A stretch of DNA of 33,180 nt from positions 1 to 33,180 of the forward strand of contig JAKORH010000024.1 of the NCBI GenBank assembly GCA_029777935.1, in the 5' to 3' direction. The position numbers and the translations under genes were made by a program. Numbering within the stretch: position 1 is the stretch's first letter; each line of letters opens with the position of its first letter. Under the pieces are notes generated by a model, which saw nothing but the letters and a program-made list of their open reading frames with translations, made no database searches and had not been told where the DNA came from. Of this stretch, positions 13,307 through 21,947 are shown one piece after another. The DNA comes from Pseudomonadota bacterium. Lineage in GTDB: Bacteria > Pseudomonadota > Gammaproteobacteria > Burkholderiales > Burkholderiaceae.

Positions 13307-14114
13307 GAACGCTGAGCAGATCGCGCGCGAAGTGAAGGCGGCGCAGGACGGCGCGCAACTGATCACGCCATTCACGGGCCGCGTGGCCGGCTTCGATCAG
13401 GCCGCCGCGTTCGAAGCTTCGCGCTCGCTGCACGAAATGCGGCTGCGCGCGGGCTGGAAGCCGGTCGGCCGCAAGATCGGCTTCACCAACTTCAAAATCT
13501 GGCCCGAGTACGGCGTGTACGCGCCGATCTGGGGCTTCATGTATGAGTCGACGGTGAGCTACGCGGTCGATCAGCACGCGACCGTTCGCATCGGTCACCT
13601 GGCGCAGCCGCGCATCGAGCCGGAGATCGCGTTCCGCTTCAAGGCTGCGCCGCCGGCCAGCGGCGACCCGGCGGCGATCCTCGCGTGCGTCGATTGGGTC
13701 GCGCACGGCTTCGAGCTCGTGCAGTCGAACTTCCCCGACTGGAAGTTCGCCGCCGCCGACACGATCGCGCAGAACGCGTTGCACGGGCATTACCTGCTCG
13801 GCGCGCCCAGGCGCGTCGACGAGCTCGGGTCGGACCTCGTTGCGAAACTCGCGCGCTTCACGGTCGCGCTATCGTGCAATGGCGAACTGCGCGATCACGG
13901 CGGCGGCGCCAACGTGCTCGGCAGTCCGCTGGCGGCGATCGCACATCTGTTGAAGGTGCTGGCAGGGCAGCCGCAGATGCCGCCGCTCGCGCCGGGCGAG
14001 ATCGTCACCACCGGCACGCTGACGCGCGCGCTGCCGATTCGCCCAGGACAGACGTGGAGCACGGTGCTCGAAGGCATCGAGCTGCCGGGGCTGACGGTCG
14101 AGTTCGCGGCGTGA
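13305..14114 (+). CDS. 2-keto-4-pentenoate hydratase-like protein (fumarylacetoacetase fold)
   Basis: A 269-residue protein of the FAH/MhpD superfamily. Visible features are the N-terminal helical part with LHEMRLRAGWKPVGRKIGFTN (two blocks), the metal-site region RIEPEIAFRF, GFELVQSNFPDWKF and the C-terminal APGEIVTTGTLTRALPI. Family members hydrate 2-hydroxy-dienoates in aromatic degradation or decarboxylate related keto acids; the RIEPEIAF pair of glutamates binds the divalent metal. The ATG at 13305 is forced by the upstream TAG and has no Shine-Dalgarno sequence, so translation may be leaderless or weak. It is followed 39 bp later by a MaoC dehydratase, which suggests a short catabolic or modification operon for a hydroxy/keto acid. 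Confidence 0.9.
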   Translation: MNAEQIAREVKAAQDGAQLITPFTGRVAGFDQAAAFEASRSLHEMRLRAGWKPVGRKIGFTNFKIWPEYGVYAPIWGFMYESTVSYAVDQHATVRIGHLAQPRIEPEIAFRFKAAPPASGDPAAILACVDWVAHGFELVQSNFPDWKFAAADTIAQNALHGHYLLGAPRRVDELGSDLVAKLARFTVALSCNGELRDHGGGANVLGSPLAAIAHLLKVLAGQPQMPPLAPGEIVTTGTLTRALPIRPGQTWSTVLEGIELPGLTVEFAA

Positions 14115-14153
14115 GGTGACGGGGGATCGACAGCGCAAACTCGGAGGGCATCG

Positions 14154-14591
14154 ATGTTCACCGGCAAATGGTTCAACGAAACGCGCGTGGGCGACACGTT
14201 CGGGACTTCGCTGACGGTCACCGAAACGCATCTCGTGCTCGCGGCCGGCCTGTTCGGCGATTTCAATCCGCTGCATGTCGACGATGCGCACGCGACCAAG
14301 TCGCGCCTCGGCGGCCGCGTGCTGCACGGGACGTTCACGGGCGCGCTGGTGTCGGCGCCTGCCGGCATGTACTTCCACGGCACCGCGATCGCCTATCTGG
14401 AGCACAACTGCCGGTTCAAGGCGCCGGTGCGCCCCGGCGACACGCTGCGCACGACGTGGACCGTGACCGAGCGGCACGACAAGCCGGCGCACGACGGCGG
14501 CATCGTGGTGATGAAGGCGCGCTGCGAGAACCAGCACGGCGACCTCGTGGCCGAGGCCGACGGCAAGATGCTGGTCGCCAACAAGCGCTGA
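14154..14591 (+). CDS. MaoC-like dehydratase (hot-dog fold)
   Basis: A 145-residue single-hot-dog protein with GGAGG six bases before the ATG. The catalytic section AAGLFGDFNPLHVDDAHA contains the Asp/His pair (D-x4-H) of R-specific hydratase 2 motifs, followed by GGRVLHGTFTGAL. The family hydrates enoyl-CoA esters or dehydrates 3-hydroxyacyl-CoA. Length and order are complete. It is probably co-transcribed with the hydratase gene just upstream. Which acyl-CoA it uses is not visible. Confidence 0.92.
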   Translation: MFTGKWFNETRVGDTFGTSLTVTETHLVLAAGLFGDFNPLHVDDAHATKSRLGGRVLHGTFTGALVSAPAGMYFHGTAIAYLEHNCRFKAPVRPGDTLRTTWTVTERHDKPAHDGGIVVMKARCENQHGDLVAEADGKMLVANKR

Positions 14592-14665
14592 ACGGCCTGC
14601 CGCCGGGTGCGGCCCTCGCGCGCCGTGGCGCGCATTGGCAGAACGCCGATGCGGGATCGCGCCGT

Positions 14666-14872
14666 TCAGCCGAGCACGGCTGTGGTGACGTACTCGATGG
14701 TCGCCTTGCGTCGACGGTATTCAGCGCGGACGGCAGCCAGTTCGTCTTCGGTGCCGGCGCCGTGGCGCGTAGGACCGAAGTGACACCACAGGCATTCGCC
14801 TGTCAGTTGCACGCAGATCGCCGCCATGCTGTTGGGCGGCCAGTCAGAACCACAGGTCGAGCAGACGCTCAT
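14666..14872 (-). CDS. Small zinc-ribbon-like protein of unknown function
   Basis: A 68-residue protein starting at ATG 14872, preceded by a strong GGAGG five bases away. Near the N-terminus is CSTCGSDWP and, about 22 residues later, CLWCHFGP, two CxxC pairs that could bind one zinc ion. The C-terminal third (EDELAAVRAEYRRRKATIEY) should form a helix. An in-frame extension up to 15001 exists, but the ribosome-binding site and motif placement favour 14872. I do not recognise a family. It is convergent with the MaoC gene, 74 bp away, and probably monocistronic. Confidence 0.6.
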   Translation of the reverse strand: MSVCSTCGSDWPPNSMAAICVQLTGECLWCHFGPTRHGAGTEDELAAVRAEYRRRKATIEYVTTAVLG

Positions 14873-15439
14873 ATGCACCTCCAGGTTGCCGCGTCCCGCG
14901 ATCGCATTCGATCGGCGGCACGCAAGTCCGAGCAGACCCTCGCTCTTCCTGTGTTGTTCGACCGCGCTGGCGCTCTGATATTTCCATGCGGCGAGTATCA
15001 ATTCGTTGCGGCAGCGGGCCCATGTTTCGCGTCAAGCACTTCAGGTTCTCCGGCGCGAACGCGTGCGTCCGCATGCAGTGCAACGAGCGTCGAATGCCCA
15101 CGTTGTGCGCGTGACCATGCGGGAACTTTGCGCGCGTCAATGACAACCTGGTGCGGGTGGTCTGCCGCTCACATCGCCGGCAGCGAACCTGTGCCGAGCG
15201 CGCCGGCGTTCGACACCCGTGGTCGAGGTGCGCCGAATCGCGGCGGCGAACGCATCGACCTCGAACCTGCGCGCGGTCAACAGATGCGTCGCGCGGGCCG
15301 GCACACTTTGTTCGCGGTCGAGACGCTCGTGACTTCAGTGGGTCACGACACATCCTCAGCGTCAGCGAGGATTGGCGAGAGGGCGATTGGCCCGTCGCCG
15401 TGAGGCGAGCGCCTCGCCGCCCCTCCCAGGCCGACGTCC
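14873..15439. other. Intergenic region of about 570 bp without a confident gene
   Basis: Several open frames cross this stretch, but none has a ribosome-binding site or recognisable family sequence. A small hairpin, GAGGCG-AG-CGCCTC at 15402-15415, lies 25 bp after the permease stop and might slow leftward transcription, but it has no T-tract. The region must also contain the promoter of the small zinc-ribbon gene. Decayed coding sequence is possible. Confidence 0.45.
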
Positions 15440-17113
15440 CTATCCGAACAATCCGCCGACGCGCGTGCCGGCGATGCGGTTGACGATGAACAGGCTCACC
15501 GCGCACAGCACGATCAGGATCACTCCGAGCGCGGCCGCCTGGCTCTGCGAGCCGGCGATGTAGAAGCTGAAGATCCCGAACGGGATCATCTCCTTGCCGC
15601 CCATGGTGAGGAAGATCGTCGACGACGCCTCCTGGATCGACGTGATGAACGAGAACAGCGCCCCGACCAGGATCCCCTTCCACACCAGCGGCACCGTGAT
15701 GTCGCGGAACACGCGCAGCTTGGTCGCGCCGACGTTCTCCGCCGCCTCTTCCATCGACTTGTGCACCAGCAGCAGCGACGAGTAGCTTCCGCGCACCGTG
15801 TATGGCAGCCGCCGCACCGCCAGCACCAGCGGCAGGATGAACCACAGGCCGGTCAGCGGCTCGCCGATCCACGGCAGCGGGAAGTTGAACGCGCGCACGT
15901 AGGCGATGCCGACCGCGGTGCCCGGGATCGCCAGCATCAGCGTGGTCAGCGCGTCCATCGAGCCGCGCCCCGGCGCCTGCGTGCGGCCCATGATCCACGC
16001 CATCGGCACGCCGATCAGCAGGCACATGAAGACGGCGATGGCGCAGAACACCAGCGAGTTGGTGATGAACTTCGGCGTCTCGACGCTCACCTGCTCGAAG
16101 AACTCCATCGTGTAGTGCAGCGGCACCGGCGTCAGCGCCCAGCCGCGGCCGACCGCCGCCAGCAGCACGCCGATCTGCGGGATGAGCGAGATGAACATCA
16201 GCGCCGACAGGAATCCGACCGCCAGCCAGCGCTGGACCGGGCCGAGCGGCCGGCGCTCGACCTTCGAATACGCGAGCGAGCTGTAGTCTTTGATCGCCAC
16301 GTACTGGCGCGCGGCGAGCACGAAGAAGATCGCCAGCAGCACCAGCAGCGCCGAGATCACGATGCCCATGCGAAAGATGCGCCGGTCGACGAACTGCACG
16401 ATGTTCAGGTACGCCTGCGCGGCGAGCAGGTCCTGCACGCCGACCACCAGCGGCGTGACGAAGTCGGCGAAGGTCCAGATGAAGACCAGCAGCGCGCCCG
16501 ACACGTAGCCCGGCGTGGTCAGCGGCAGCGTCACGTCGCGGAAGCGGCGCCAGCCGTTCGCGCCCATGCCCTGAGCCGCCTCCTCCAGCGACGGGTCGAC
16601 GCGCGACAGCGCATCGAGGATCGACAGCGTCATCATCGGGAACAGGTGCACGGTCTCCACCAGCAGCACGCCGTGCACGCCGTACATGAAGTTCACCGGC
16701 TCCTCGAGGCCGAACCAGTCCATCAGGATCACGTTCAGCGTGCCGGCGCGGCCGAGGATGAAGACGAAGCCGAGCACGCCGACCAGCGGCGGCAGGATCA
16801 TCGGCAGCATCGTCAGGTACGAGAACGCGTTGCGGTACGGGAATTCGTAGCGGATCAGCAGGAACGCGACCGCGATGCCGACGATCGAAGTCGTGATCAC
16901 CGCGCCGACGCCGAGCGCGAGCGACTTCCACAGCGAGCGCAGGTAGAACGAGTCGGCGAAGAACTCGGCGAAGTTGGCGAGCGTGACGCGCCCGGCCTCG
17001 TCGCTGAACGCGTCGTAGAAGATGCGCGTCAGCGGATAGAACACGAACAGCAGCAGGAACGCCCAGATCAGCAGGAAGCCCAGCGTCCCGAGCGATGCGC
17101 GCGGCGGTTTCAT
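15440..17113 (-). CDS. ABC transporter permease, fused double domain (Fbp/Afu type)
   Basis: A 557-residue inner-membrane protein with about 12 membrane segments in two homologous halves. Each half has an EAA loop that docks on the ATPase: EEAAQGMGANGWRRFRDVTL in the first (near residue 190) and EEAAENVGATKLRVF in the second (near 460). This two-in-one layout is typical of the ferric/thiamine/phosphosugar importer branch (FbpB, ThiP, AfuB). The ATG at 17113 has only a weak ribosome-binding site, and lies 7 bases after a second copy of the ATPase gene's 3' end and stop. Originally it was therefore probably coupled to the ATPase. It forms a complete importer with the ATPase and binding protein just upstream. 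Confidence 0.94.
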   Translation of the reverse strand: MKPPRASLGTLGFLLIWAFLLLFVFYPLTRIFYDAFSDEAGRVTLANFAEFFADSFYLRSLWKSLALGVGAVITTSIVGIAVAFLLIRYEFPYRNAFSYLTMLPMILPPLVGVLGFVFILGRAGTLNVILMDWFGLEEPVNFMYGVHGVLLVETVHLFPMMTLSILDALSRVDPSLEEAAQGMGANGWRRFRDVTLPLTTPGYVSGALLVFIWTFADFVTPLVVGVQDLLAAQAYLNIVQFVDRRIFRMGIVISALLVLLAIFFVLAARQYVAIKDYSSLAYSKVERRPLGPVQRWLAVGFLSALMFISLIPQIGVLLAAVGRGWALTPVPLHYTMEFFEQVSVETPKFITNSLVFCAIAVFMCLLIGVPMAWIMGRTQAPGRGSMDALTTLMLAIPGTAVGIAYVRAFNFPLPWIGEPLTGLWFILPLVLAVRRLPYTVRGSYSSLLLVHKSMEEAAENVGATKLRVFRDITVPLVWKGILVGALFSFITSIQEASSTIFLTMGGKEMIPFGIFSFYIAGSQSQAAALGVILIVLCAVSLFIVNRIAGTRVGGLFG

Positions 17114-17162
17114 GGACTGGTCAATCGGCCGGGATCGCGACCGTGCTGCGCGCCACGCGTTC

Positions 17163-17236
17163 GTCGTTCCCGCGAAGGCGGGGACCCAGTGTCTCGCGAG
17201 ATAAAGACACTGGATTCCCGCTTGCGCGGGAATGAC
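17163..17236. repeat. dRS3-like double-hairpin repeat, copy 2
   Basis: Outer hairpins GTTCCCGCGAAGGCGGGGAC and ATTCCCGCTTGCGCGGGAAT enclose CCCAGTGTCT...AGACACTGG, so the middle is also an inverted repeat and the whole 74 bp can fold into a long cruciform. It lies between the ATPase and permease genes, inside the 34-bp duplication. Confidence 0.88.
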
Positions 17237-17273
17237 GTCGAGTTGCTGAGGTTCATCGCCAATCAGGTCGCCT

Positions 17274-18347
<1,074 letters not shown>

Positions 18348-18382
18348 GCACTCTCCCCCGACTGTTCTTCTTGCGGAGCGCG

Positions 18383-18456
18383 TGTCATGCCCGCGGAAGC
18401 GGGCATCCAGGGAACTCCGGTGAATCCGCTGGATTCCCGCGTGCGCGGGAATGACA
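18383..18456. repeat. dRS3-like double-hairpin repeat, copy 3
   Basis: Same plan as the copies at 11076 and 17163: GTCATGCCCGCGGAAGCGGG, a 20-base centre and GGATTCCCGCGTGCGCGGGA, ending AATGACA. The first hairpin has GC where the consensus has TT, with the compensating change in its other arm, so pairing is kept. It separates the binding-protein and ATPase genes. Confidence 0.88.
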
Positions 18457-18464
18457 CTCGATGG

Positions 18465-19598
18465 TCAGTATTTCTTCTTCAACTGATCGGCCACCGATTC
18501 AATCTCCTTGCGGTAGGTCTCGTTGACCTTCTCGTAGCGCTTCTGCGCCACATCGTCGTCGTAGATGTTGTTCACTTCGACGTCGAAATACGAGCGCAGC
18601 CCGCCGGTGAACTCGACTGCCATCTCCGCGGTCGAGCCGGGCGCGCCCTGCACGCGGTACTTGGGCGTGATCGGAAACACGCCGCGCTCCATCGCCACGC
18701 GCTGGCCGCGCTCGGTCAGCACGTATTCGATGAACGCCAGCGCGGCCTTCGGATGCTTGCAGCCGGCCAGCACGGCGATCGGTTCCGGCGTGATCCACGC
18801 GGTCTTCGGCGCGACGTACTTCAGGTCGAAGCCGGCCAGCCGGTCCTCGAACGCCATGTAGCTCGGCACCGCGAAGCCGGCCGCGAATTCGCCCTTGGCG
18901 ACCACCGACGGCACGTCGCGGCTGCGCGCGGTGAAGATGCCGGTGTTGGCGCCGAGCCGCCGCAGGAACTCCCAGCCCTTGTCGTCGCCGTCGCGCTGCA
19001 GGATCACTTCGTACGTCGCGTGGCTGCTCGACGAGCGCGTCGGCGCGCACTGGGCGATCTGACCTTTCAGCTTGGAATTGAGCAGGTCGTCCCAGTCCTT
19101 CGGCGCGGCCACGCCCAGCCGCTGCAGCAGCTTCGGGTGATACACGAGGCCGTAGGGCTCGAGCACGGTGCCGGTCCAGAAGCCGCGCGGGTCCTTCAGC
19201 GGAATCGGCTTGGGCTTACCGATGCTCGCCGGCACCGCGTCGATCACCGCCTTCGGCAGCTCGAGCCTGGCGAGCAGGTTCTGGTCGGCGAGCTTGTCGA
19301 ACAGCGCGCTTTCGCCGCCCCAGAAGATGTCGGCCTGCGGTCGGCCCTTCCATTCGGTGATCTGCCCGTACGCGACCGGCGTGCCGGCCGCCAGCGCGCT
19401 GGCGCGCAGCGTGACGTTCCACTTCTCCTTCGCGAACTTCGTGAAGTCGGCGAGCAGCGGATCGGTCAGCGTCTTGGCTACCGGCGTGATCAGGTTCAGT
19501 TCGTCCTCGATCGGCGCCTGCGCCAGCGCGGGCGACAGCGTAGCGAGAGCGGCGGCCGAAGCCGACGCCTGGATCATTTCCCTGCGTGTGAAGCTCAT
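18465..19598 (-). CDS. Periplasmic solute-binding protein (COG1840-like), Tat signal
   Basis: A 377-residue binding protein. ATG at 19598 follows a GGAGGAGAG ribosome-binding site. The first 26 residues carry a twin-arginine export signal (SFTRREMIQ, then an Ala-rich core to ALAQA). The fold starts LNLITPVAKTLTDPL and contains ADIFWGGESALFDKL and GKPKPIPLKDPRGFW. These match the group holding ferric-binding FbpA, phosphoglycerate PgtC and sugar-phosphate AfuA. The consecutive tyrosine pair that binds ferric iron in FbpA is absent where it would be expected (VPSYMAFED has one Tyr). The Ser-rich PTRSSSSH loop could instead bind a phosphate group. With gpsA 23 bp upstream, an organophosphate substrate is plausible but unproven. 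Confidence 0.92.
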   Translation of the reverse strand: MSFTRREMIQASASAAALATLSPALAQAPIEDELNLITPVAKTLTDPLLADFTKFAKEKWNVTLRASALAAGTPVAYGQITEWKGRPQADIFWGGESALFDKLADQNLLARLELPKAVIDAVPASIGKPKPIPLKDPRGFWTGTVLEPYGLVYHPKLLQRLGVAAPKDWDDLLNSKLKGQIAQCAPTRSSSSHATYEVILQRDGDDKGWEFLRRLGANTGIFTARSRDVPSVVAKGEFAAGFAVPSYMAFEDRLAGFDLKYVAPKTAWITPEPIAVLAGCKHPKAALAFIEYVLTERGQRVAMERGVFPITPKYRVQGAPGSTAEMAVEFTGGLRSYFDVEVNNIYDDDVAQKRYEKVNETYRKEIESVADQLKKKY

Positions 19599-19620
19599 GG
19601 TGCTCTCCTCCGAGTGGACT

Positions 19621-20658
19621 TCAGCCATGCGGCGCGGCGTGGTGCCGCTGCAGCATCGGCACGACCGCCGTCTCGACCCCGAACGGCAGCGCGAGCAGCG
19701 CGGCGATCATACGGTCGAGTTCGGCGTCGTGGTTTAGAACCTGGTCGATCGCCCGCGTGATCGGCATGTCGACGCCGAGCCGCGTCGCCAGCGCGACCAC
19801 GCCTTCGGCCGAGTGCACGCCTTCCTGCACGGTGATGCGCTCGGCCAGGATGTCGGCCAGCCGGCGGCCTTCGCCGAGCGCCACGCCGAGCGACATGTTG
19901 CGCGACTGTGGGCTGTTGCACGACAGGTCGATGTCGCCGATGCCGGACAGGCCGAGGAACGTCTCGAGCCGCGCGCCGAGCGCCAGCCCGAGCCGCACGG
20001 TTTCGGCCAGCCCGCGTGCCACCAGCGTGGCGCGCGCGTTGTTGCCGAGCTTCCTGCCGTTGGCGATGCCGCACGCGATCGACAGCACGTTCTTCATCAC
20101 GCCGCCGACCTGCGCGCCGATGACGTCGTCGGACAGATACACGCGAAAGCGCGGACTTCCGATCGCGGATTCCAGGTGCTCGCCGAGCACGGGGTCGTCA
20201 CACGCGAGCGTGACGCCGGTCGGCAGCTCGAGCGAGATTTCGGCCGCGAACGACGGCCCCGACAGCACCGCGACCTGCGAATCCGGCAGCGTGTCGGCCA
20301 GCACTTGCGACATCAGCGCGCTCGTGCCGCGTTCGATGCCCTTCGAGCAGGTCACGACCGGTGTGCCCCTGGCAAGCCCGGCGCGCAGCGCGGTCGTCAC
20401 GCTGCGCATGTGCTGCGCCGGCGGCGCCAAAACGACGAAGCGCGCGCCGCGCACCGCCGCGTGCATGTCGGTGGTCGCGACGATTCCCTCCGGCAGTGGC
20501 ACGTTGCGCAGGAAGATCGCGTTGCAGCGGTCCCGATTGATCGACTCGGCGACCTCGGGCTCGCGTGCCCACAGCGTGATGTCATGTCCGCGCCGGCGCA
20601 GCACGCAGGCCATCGCCGTGCCGAACGCGCCGCCGCCGATGACTCCGACCTTTGACAT
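19621..20658 (-). CDS. gpsA: Glycerol-3-phosphate dehydrogenase [NAD(P)+]
   Basis: A 345-residue cytoplasmic enzyme that interconverts dihydroxyacetone phosphate and sn-glycerol 3-phosphate, the first step towards phospholipid head groups. The Rossmann loop is GGGAFG (8-13). The next landmarks are VVTCSKGIERGT, LSGPSFAAEISLELPT, the catalytic Lys in GGVMKNVLSIACGI, and NARATLVARGLAE, followed by GLSGIGDIDLSC and the SRN substrate triplet. It differs from typical GpsA in small ways (GVMKN for GALKN, GIGDIDLSC for GLGDLVLTC), so it may be a second copy or a relative with another substrate. It is placed between the HAD gene and the ABC importer in the long leftward run; ATG at 20658. Confidence 0.93.
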   Translation of the reverse strand: MSKVGVIGGGAFGTAMACVLRRRGHDITLWAREPEVAESINRDRCNAIFLRNVPLPEGIVATTDMHAAVRGARFVVLAPPAQHMRSVTTALRAGLARGTPVVTCSKGIERGTSALMSQVLADTLPDSQVAVLSGPSFAAEISLELPTGVTLACDDPVLGEHLESAIGSPRFRVYLSDDVIGAQVGGVMKNVLSIACGIANGRKLGNNARATLVARGLAETVRLGLALGARLETFLGLSGIGDIDLSCNSPQSRNMSLGVALGEGRRLADILAERITVQEGVHSAEGVVALATRLGVDMPITRAIDQVLNHDAELDRMIAALLALPFGVETAVVPMLQRHHAAPHG

Positions 20659-20740
20659 GGCTGCATGCTAGGCGCGAAGGATTGCGCGGCGGTTGATGCG
20701 GGTCAGCGGCGGGGTCGCGCGTGGTGTGCAGGTGTTGTTT

Positions 20741-20888
20741 CCCTCACCCTCGGTCCCTCTCCCGGAGGGAGAGGGATGCGGAGCCCCGGAGCCGCGCGCT
20801 TGCAGGCGCGCGTCGCTGCGGCGGCGCGAAGCTCGCGCTTCGCGAAACCCCGCCTCCGCCCCTCCGGAGAGGGGATGAGGTGAGGGAG
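20741..20888. repeat. Palindromic intergenic repeat, CCCTCACCC/GGGTGAGGG family, copy 3 (long form)
   Basis: Left part CCCTCACCCTCGGTCCCTCT followed by CCCGGAGGGAGAGGG, right part CCCCTCCGGAGAGGGG and GAGGTGAGGG. The centre (about 80 bp) has its own hairpin-rich sequence not found in the other copies. It occupies most of the 246-bp gap between the gpsA and HAD genes and would make a long stem in a common transcript. Confidence 0.8.
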
Positions 20889-20904
20889 AGCACTTCCGTA
20901 AACC

Positions 20905-21708
20905 TCAACCTTGCTTTCGCGCGGCGAGCAGCAGCCGCGCCAGCTCCGCGAACCCGATGCCCTCCGCGCCGCGCGTCACGTAAGCCGGCTTGTGCTCGAT
21001 GGCAGCGGCGAACTGGGCGATGTTGGCCACCGCAATCGAATTGGGGAAGTACGCGAACATCGGCTCGTCGTTGGGCGAGTCGCCGACGAAGGCGACGCGC
21101 TCGCGCTCGGCGTCCGCATCGATGCCGAACTGCTCCCGCAGCAGCCGGCGCGCCATCGTCAGCTTGTCGTAGCGGCCGAACCAGGCGTTCACGTGGATGG
21201 AGCTGACCTTGACCGTCAGACCGTGCGCGTGCAGCCGATCGACGATCCGCTGCACCTCGCGCGGCGGCAGCGCCGGCACGTCCTCGCACCAGTCGATCGC
21301 GAGGTCGGCTTCGCGATACGCCTGGTCGGCGGCGAGCGCGGTGCCCGGCACCGCCTGCAGCACCTCGGCGCCGATCGCAGTGAGCCGCTCGCGATCGTGC
21401 GCGCGCTCGGCGTCGCTGCGCGCGTACCGGCGAGTCATCCGCCGCGCCGCGTGGTCGTAGCGGAAGTAGAACGCGCCGTTCTCACCGACGACTGCTGCCA
21501 CCGGCCAGAAGCGCGCGATCAGGTCGCACCAGCCGGCCGGCCGCCCGGTCACTGGAATGACGAGCAGCCCGGCGTCGTGAAGCTGTTCCAGCGCGCGATA
21601 GGCGGACGCGGGCAGGCGCCCGTCGCGCGTGATCGTGCCGTCGATGTCGCACAGCAGCGCTTTCACCTGCGCGCGGCTGGCGCGCGGCCACAGCGATGCG
21701 CGCTTCAC
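20905..21708 (-). CDS. HAD-superfamily phosphatase (Cof/IIB type)
   Basis: A 267-residue phosphatase. All four HAD motifs are present: Asp21 and Asp23 in CDIDGT, VTGRP (motif II Thr), Lys in RYDKLTM (motif III) and GDSPNDEPM (motif IV). A IIB-type cap lies between motifs II and III. Known relatives act on sugar phosphates, phosphoglycerate derivatives or phosphorylated cofactors. The start is GTG at 21708, whose GTGA overlaps the stop of the carrier-protein gene, so translation is coupled. This ties the phosphatase to the carrier protein and 2-oxoacid dehydrogenase genes. A role in releasing or repairing a phosphorylated intermediate of that pathway is inference. Confidence 0.9.
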   Translation of the reverse strand: MKRASLWPRASRAQVKALLCDIDGTITRDGRLPASAYRALEQLHDAGLLVIPVTGRPAGWCDLIARFWPVAAVVGENGAFYFRYDHAARRMTRRYARSDAERAHDRERLTAIGAEVLQAVPGTALAADQAYREADLAIDWCEDVPALPPREVQRIVDRLHAHGLTVKVSSIHVNAWFGRYDKLTMARRLLREQFGIDADAERERVAFVGDSPNDEPMFAYFPNSIAVANIAQFAAAIEHKPAYVTRGAEGIGFAELARLLLAARKQG

Positions 21709-21947
21709 CGCTTGCGCTCGCAGTAGTCGAGCAGCTTGTCGAGCGTGTTGAGCCTGGCCGCGTCGGCGTCGGGAATGTCGACGCCGATGCGAGCGTGCAG
21801 CGCGACCAGGAAATTGAGCCAGTCCGCGGAATCGAGGTCCGTCTGGTCGCGGAACGGCTTGTCCGCGGCGAGCCGCGCGGCATCGATCTCGGGCGCGATC
21901 GACAGCAGCGTGTCGACGATCGCCTCCTTCAGTTCTTCGCGGTTCAC
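21705..21947 (-). CDS. Stand-alone acyl carrier protein coupled to an E2 gene
   Basis: An 80-residue acidic four-helix carrier protein. GTG at 21947 overlaps the E2 stop as GTGA and has AGGAGG eight bases upstream. Ser40 in TDLDSADWLNF is the expected phosphopantetheine site; D-S-A-D differs from the usual D-S-L/M, so the helix II face that meets partners may be unusual. The remaining helices (ELKEAIVDTLLSIAPEID, IGVDIPDADAARL, LDKLLDYC) fit the family. Carrier proteins are normally near fas or pks genes, not 2-oxoacid dehydrogenase genes. The tight coupling to E2 before and HAD after suggests that the E2 product is passed to this carrier. No phosphopantetheinyl transferase or ketosynthase is present in the window. 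Confidence 0.9.
   Translation of the reverse strand: MNREELKEAIVDTLLSIAPEIDAARLAADKPFRDQTDLDSADWLNFLVALHARIGVDIPDADAARLNTLDKLLDYCERKR

Noticed and set aside
15402..15415. Rho-independent terminator after the permease gene
   Set aside because: The stem is short and no T-run follows on the leftward strand.
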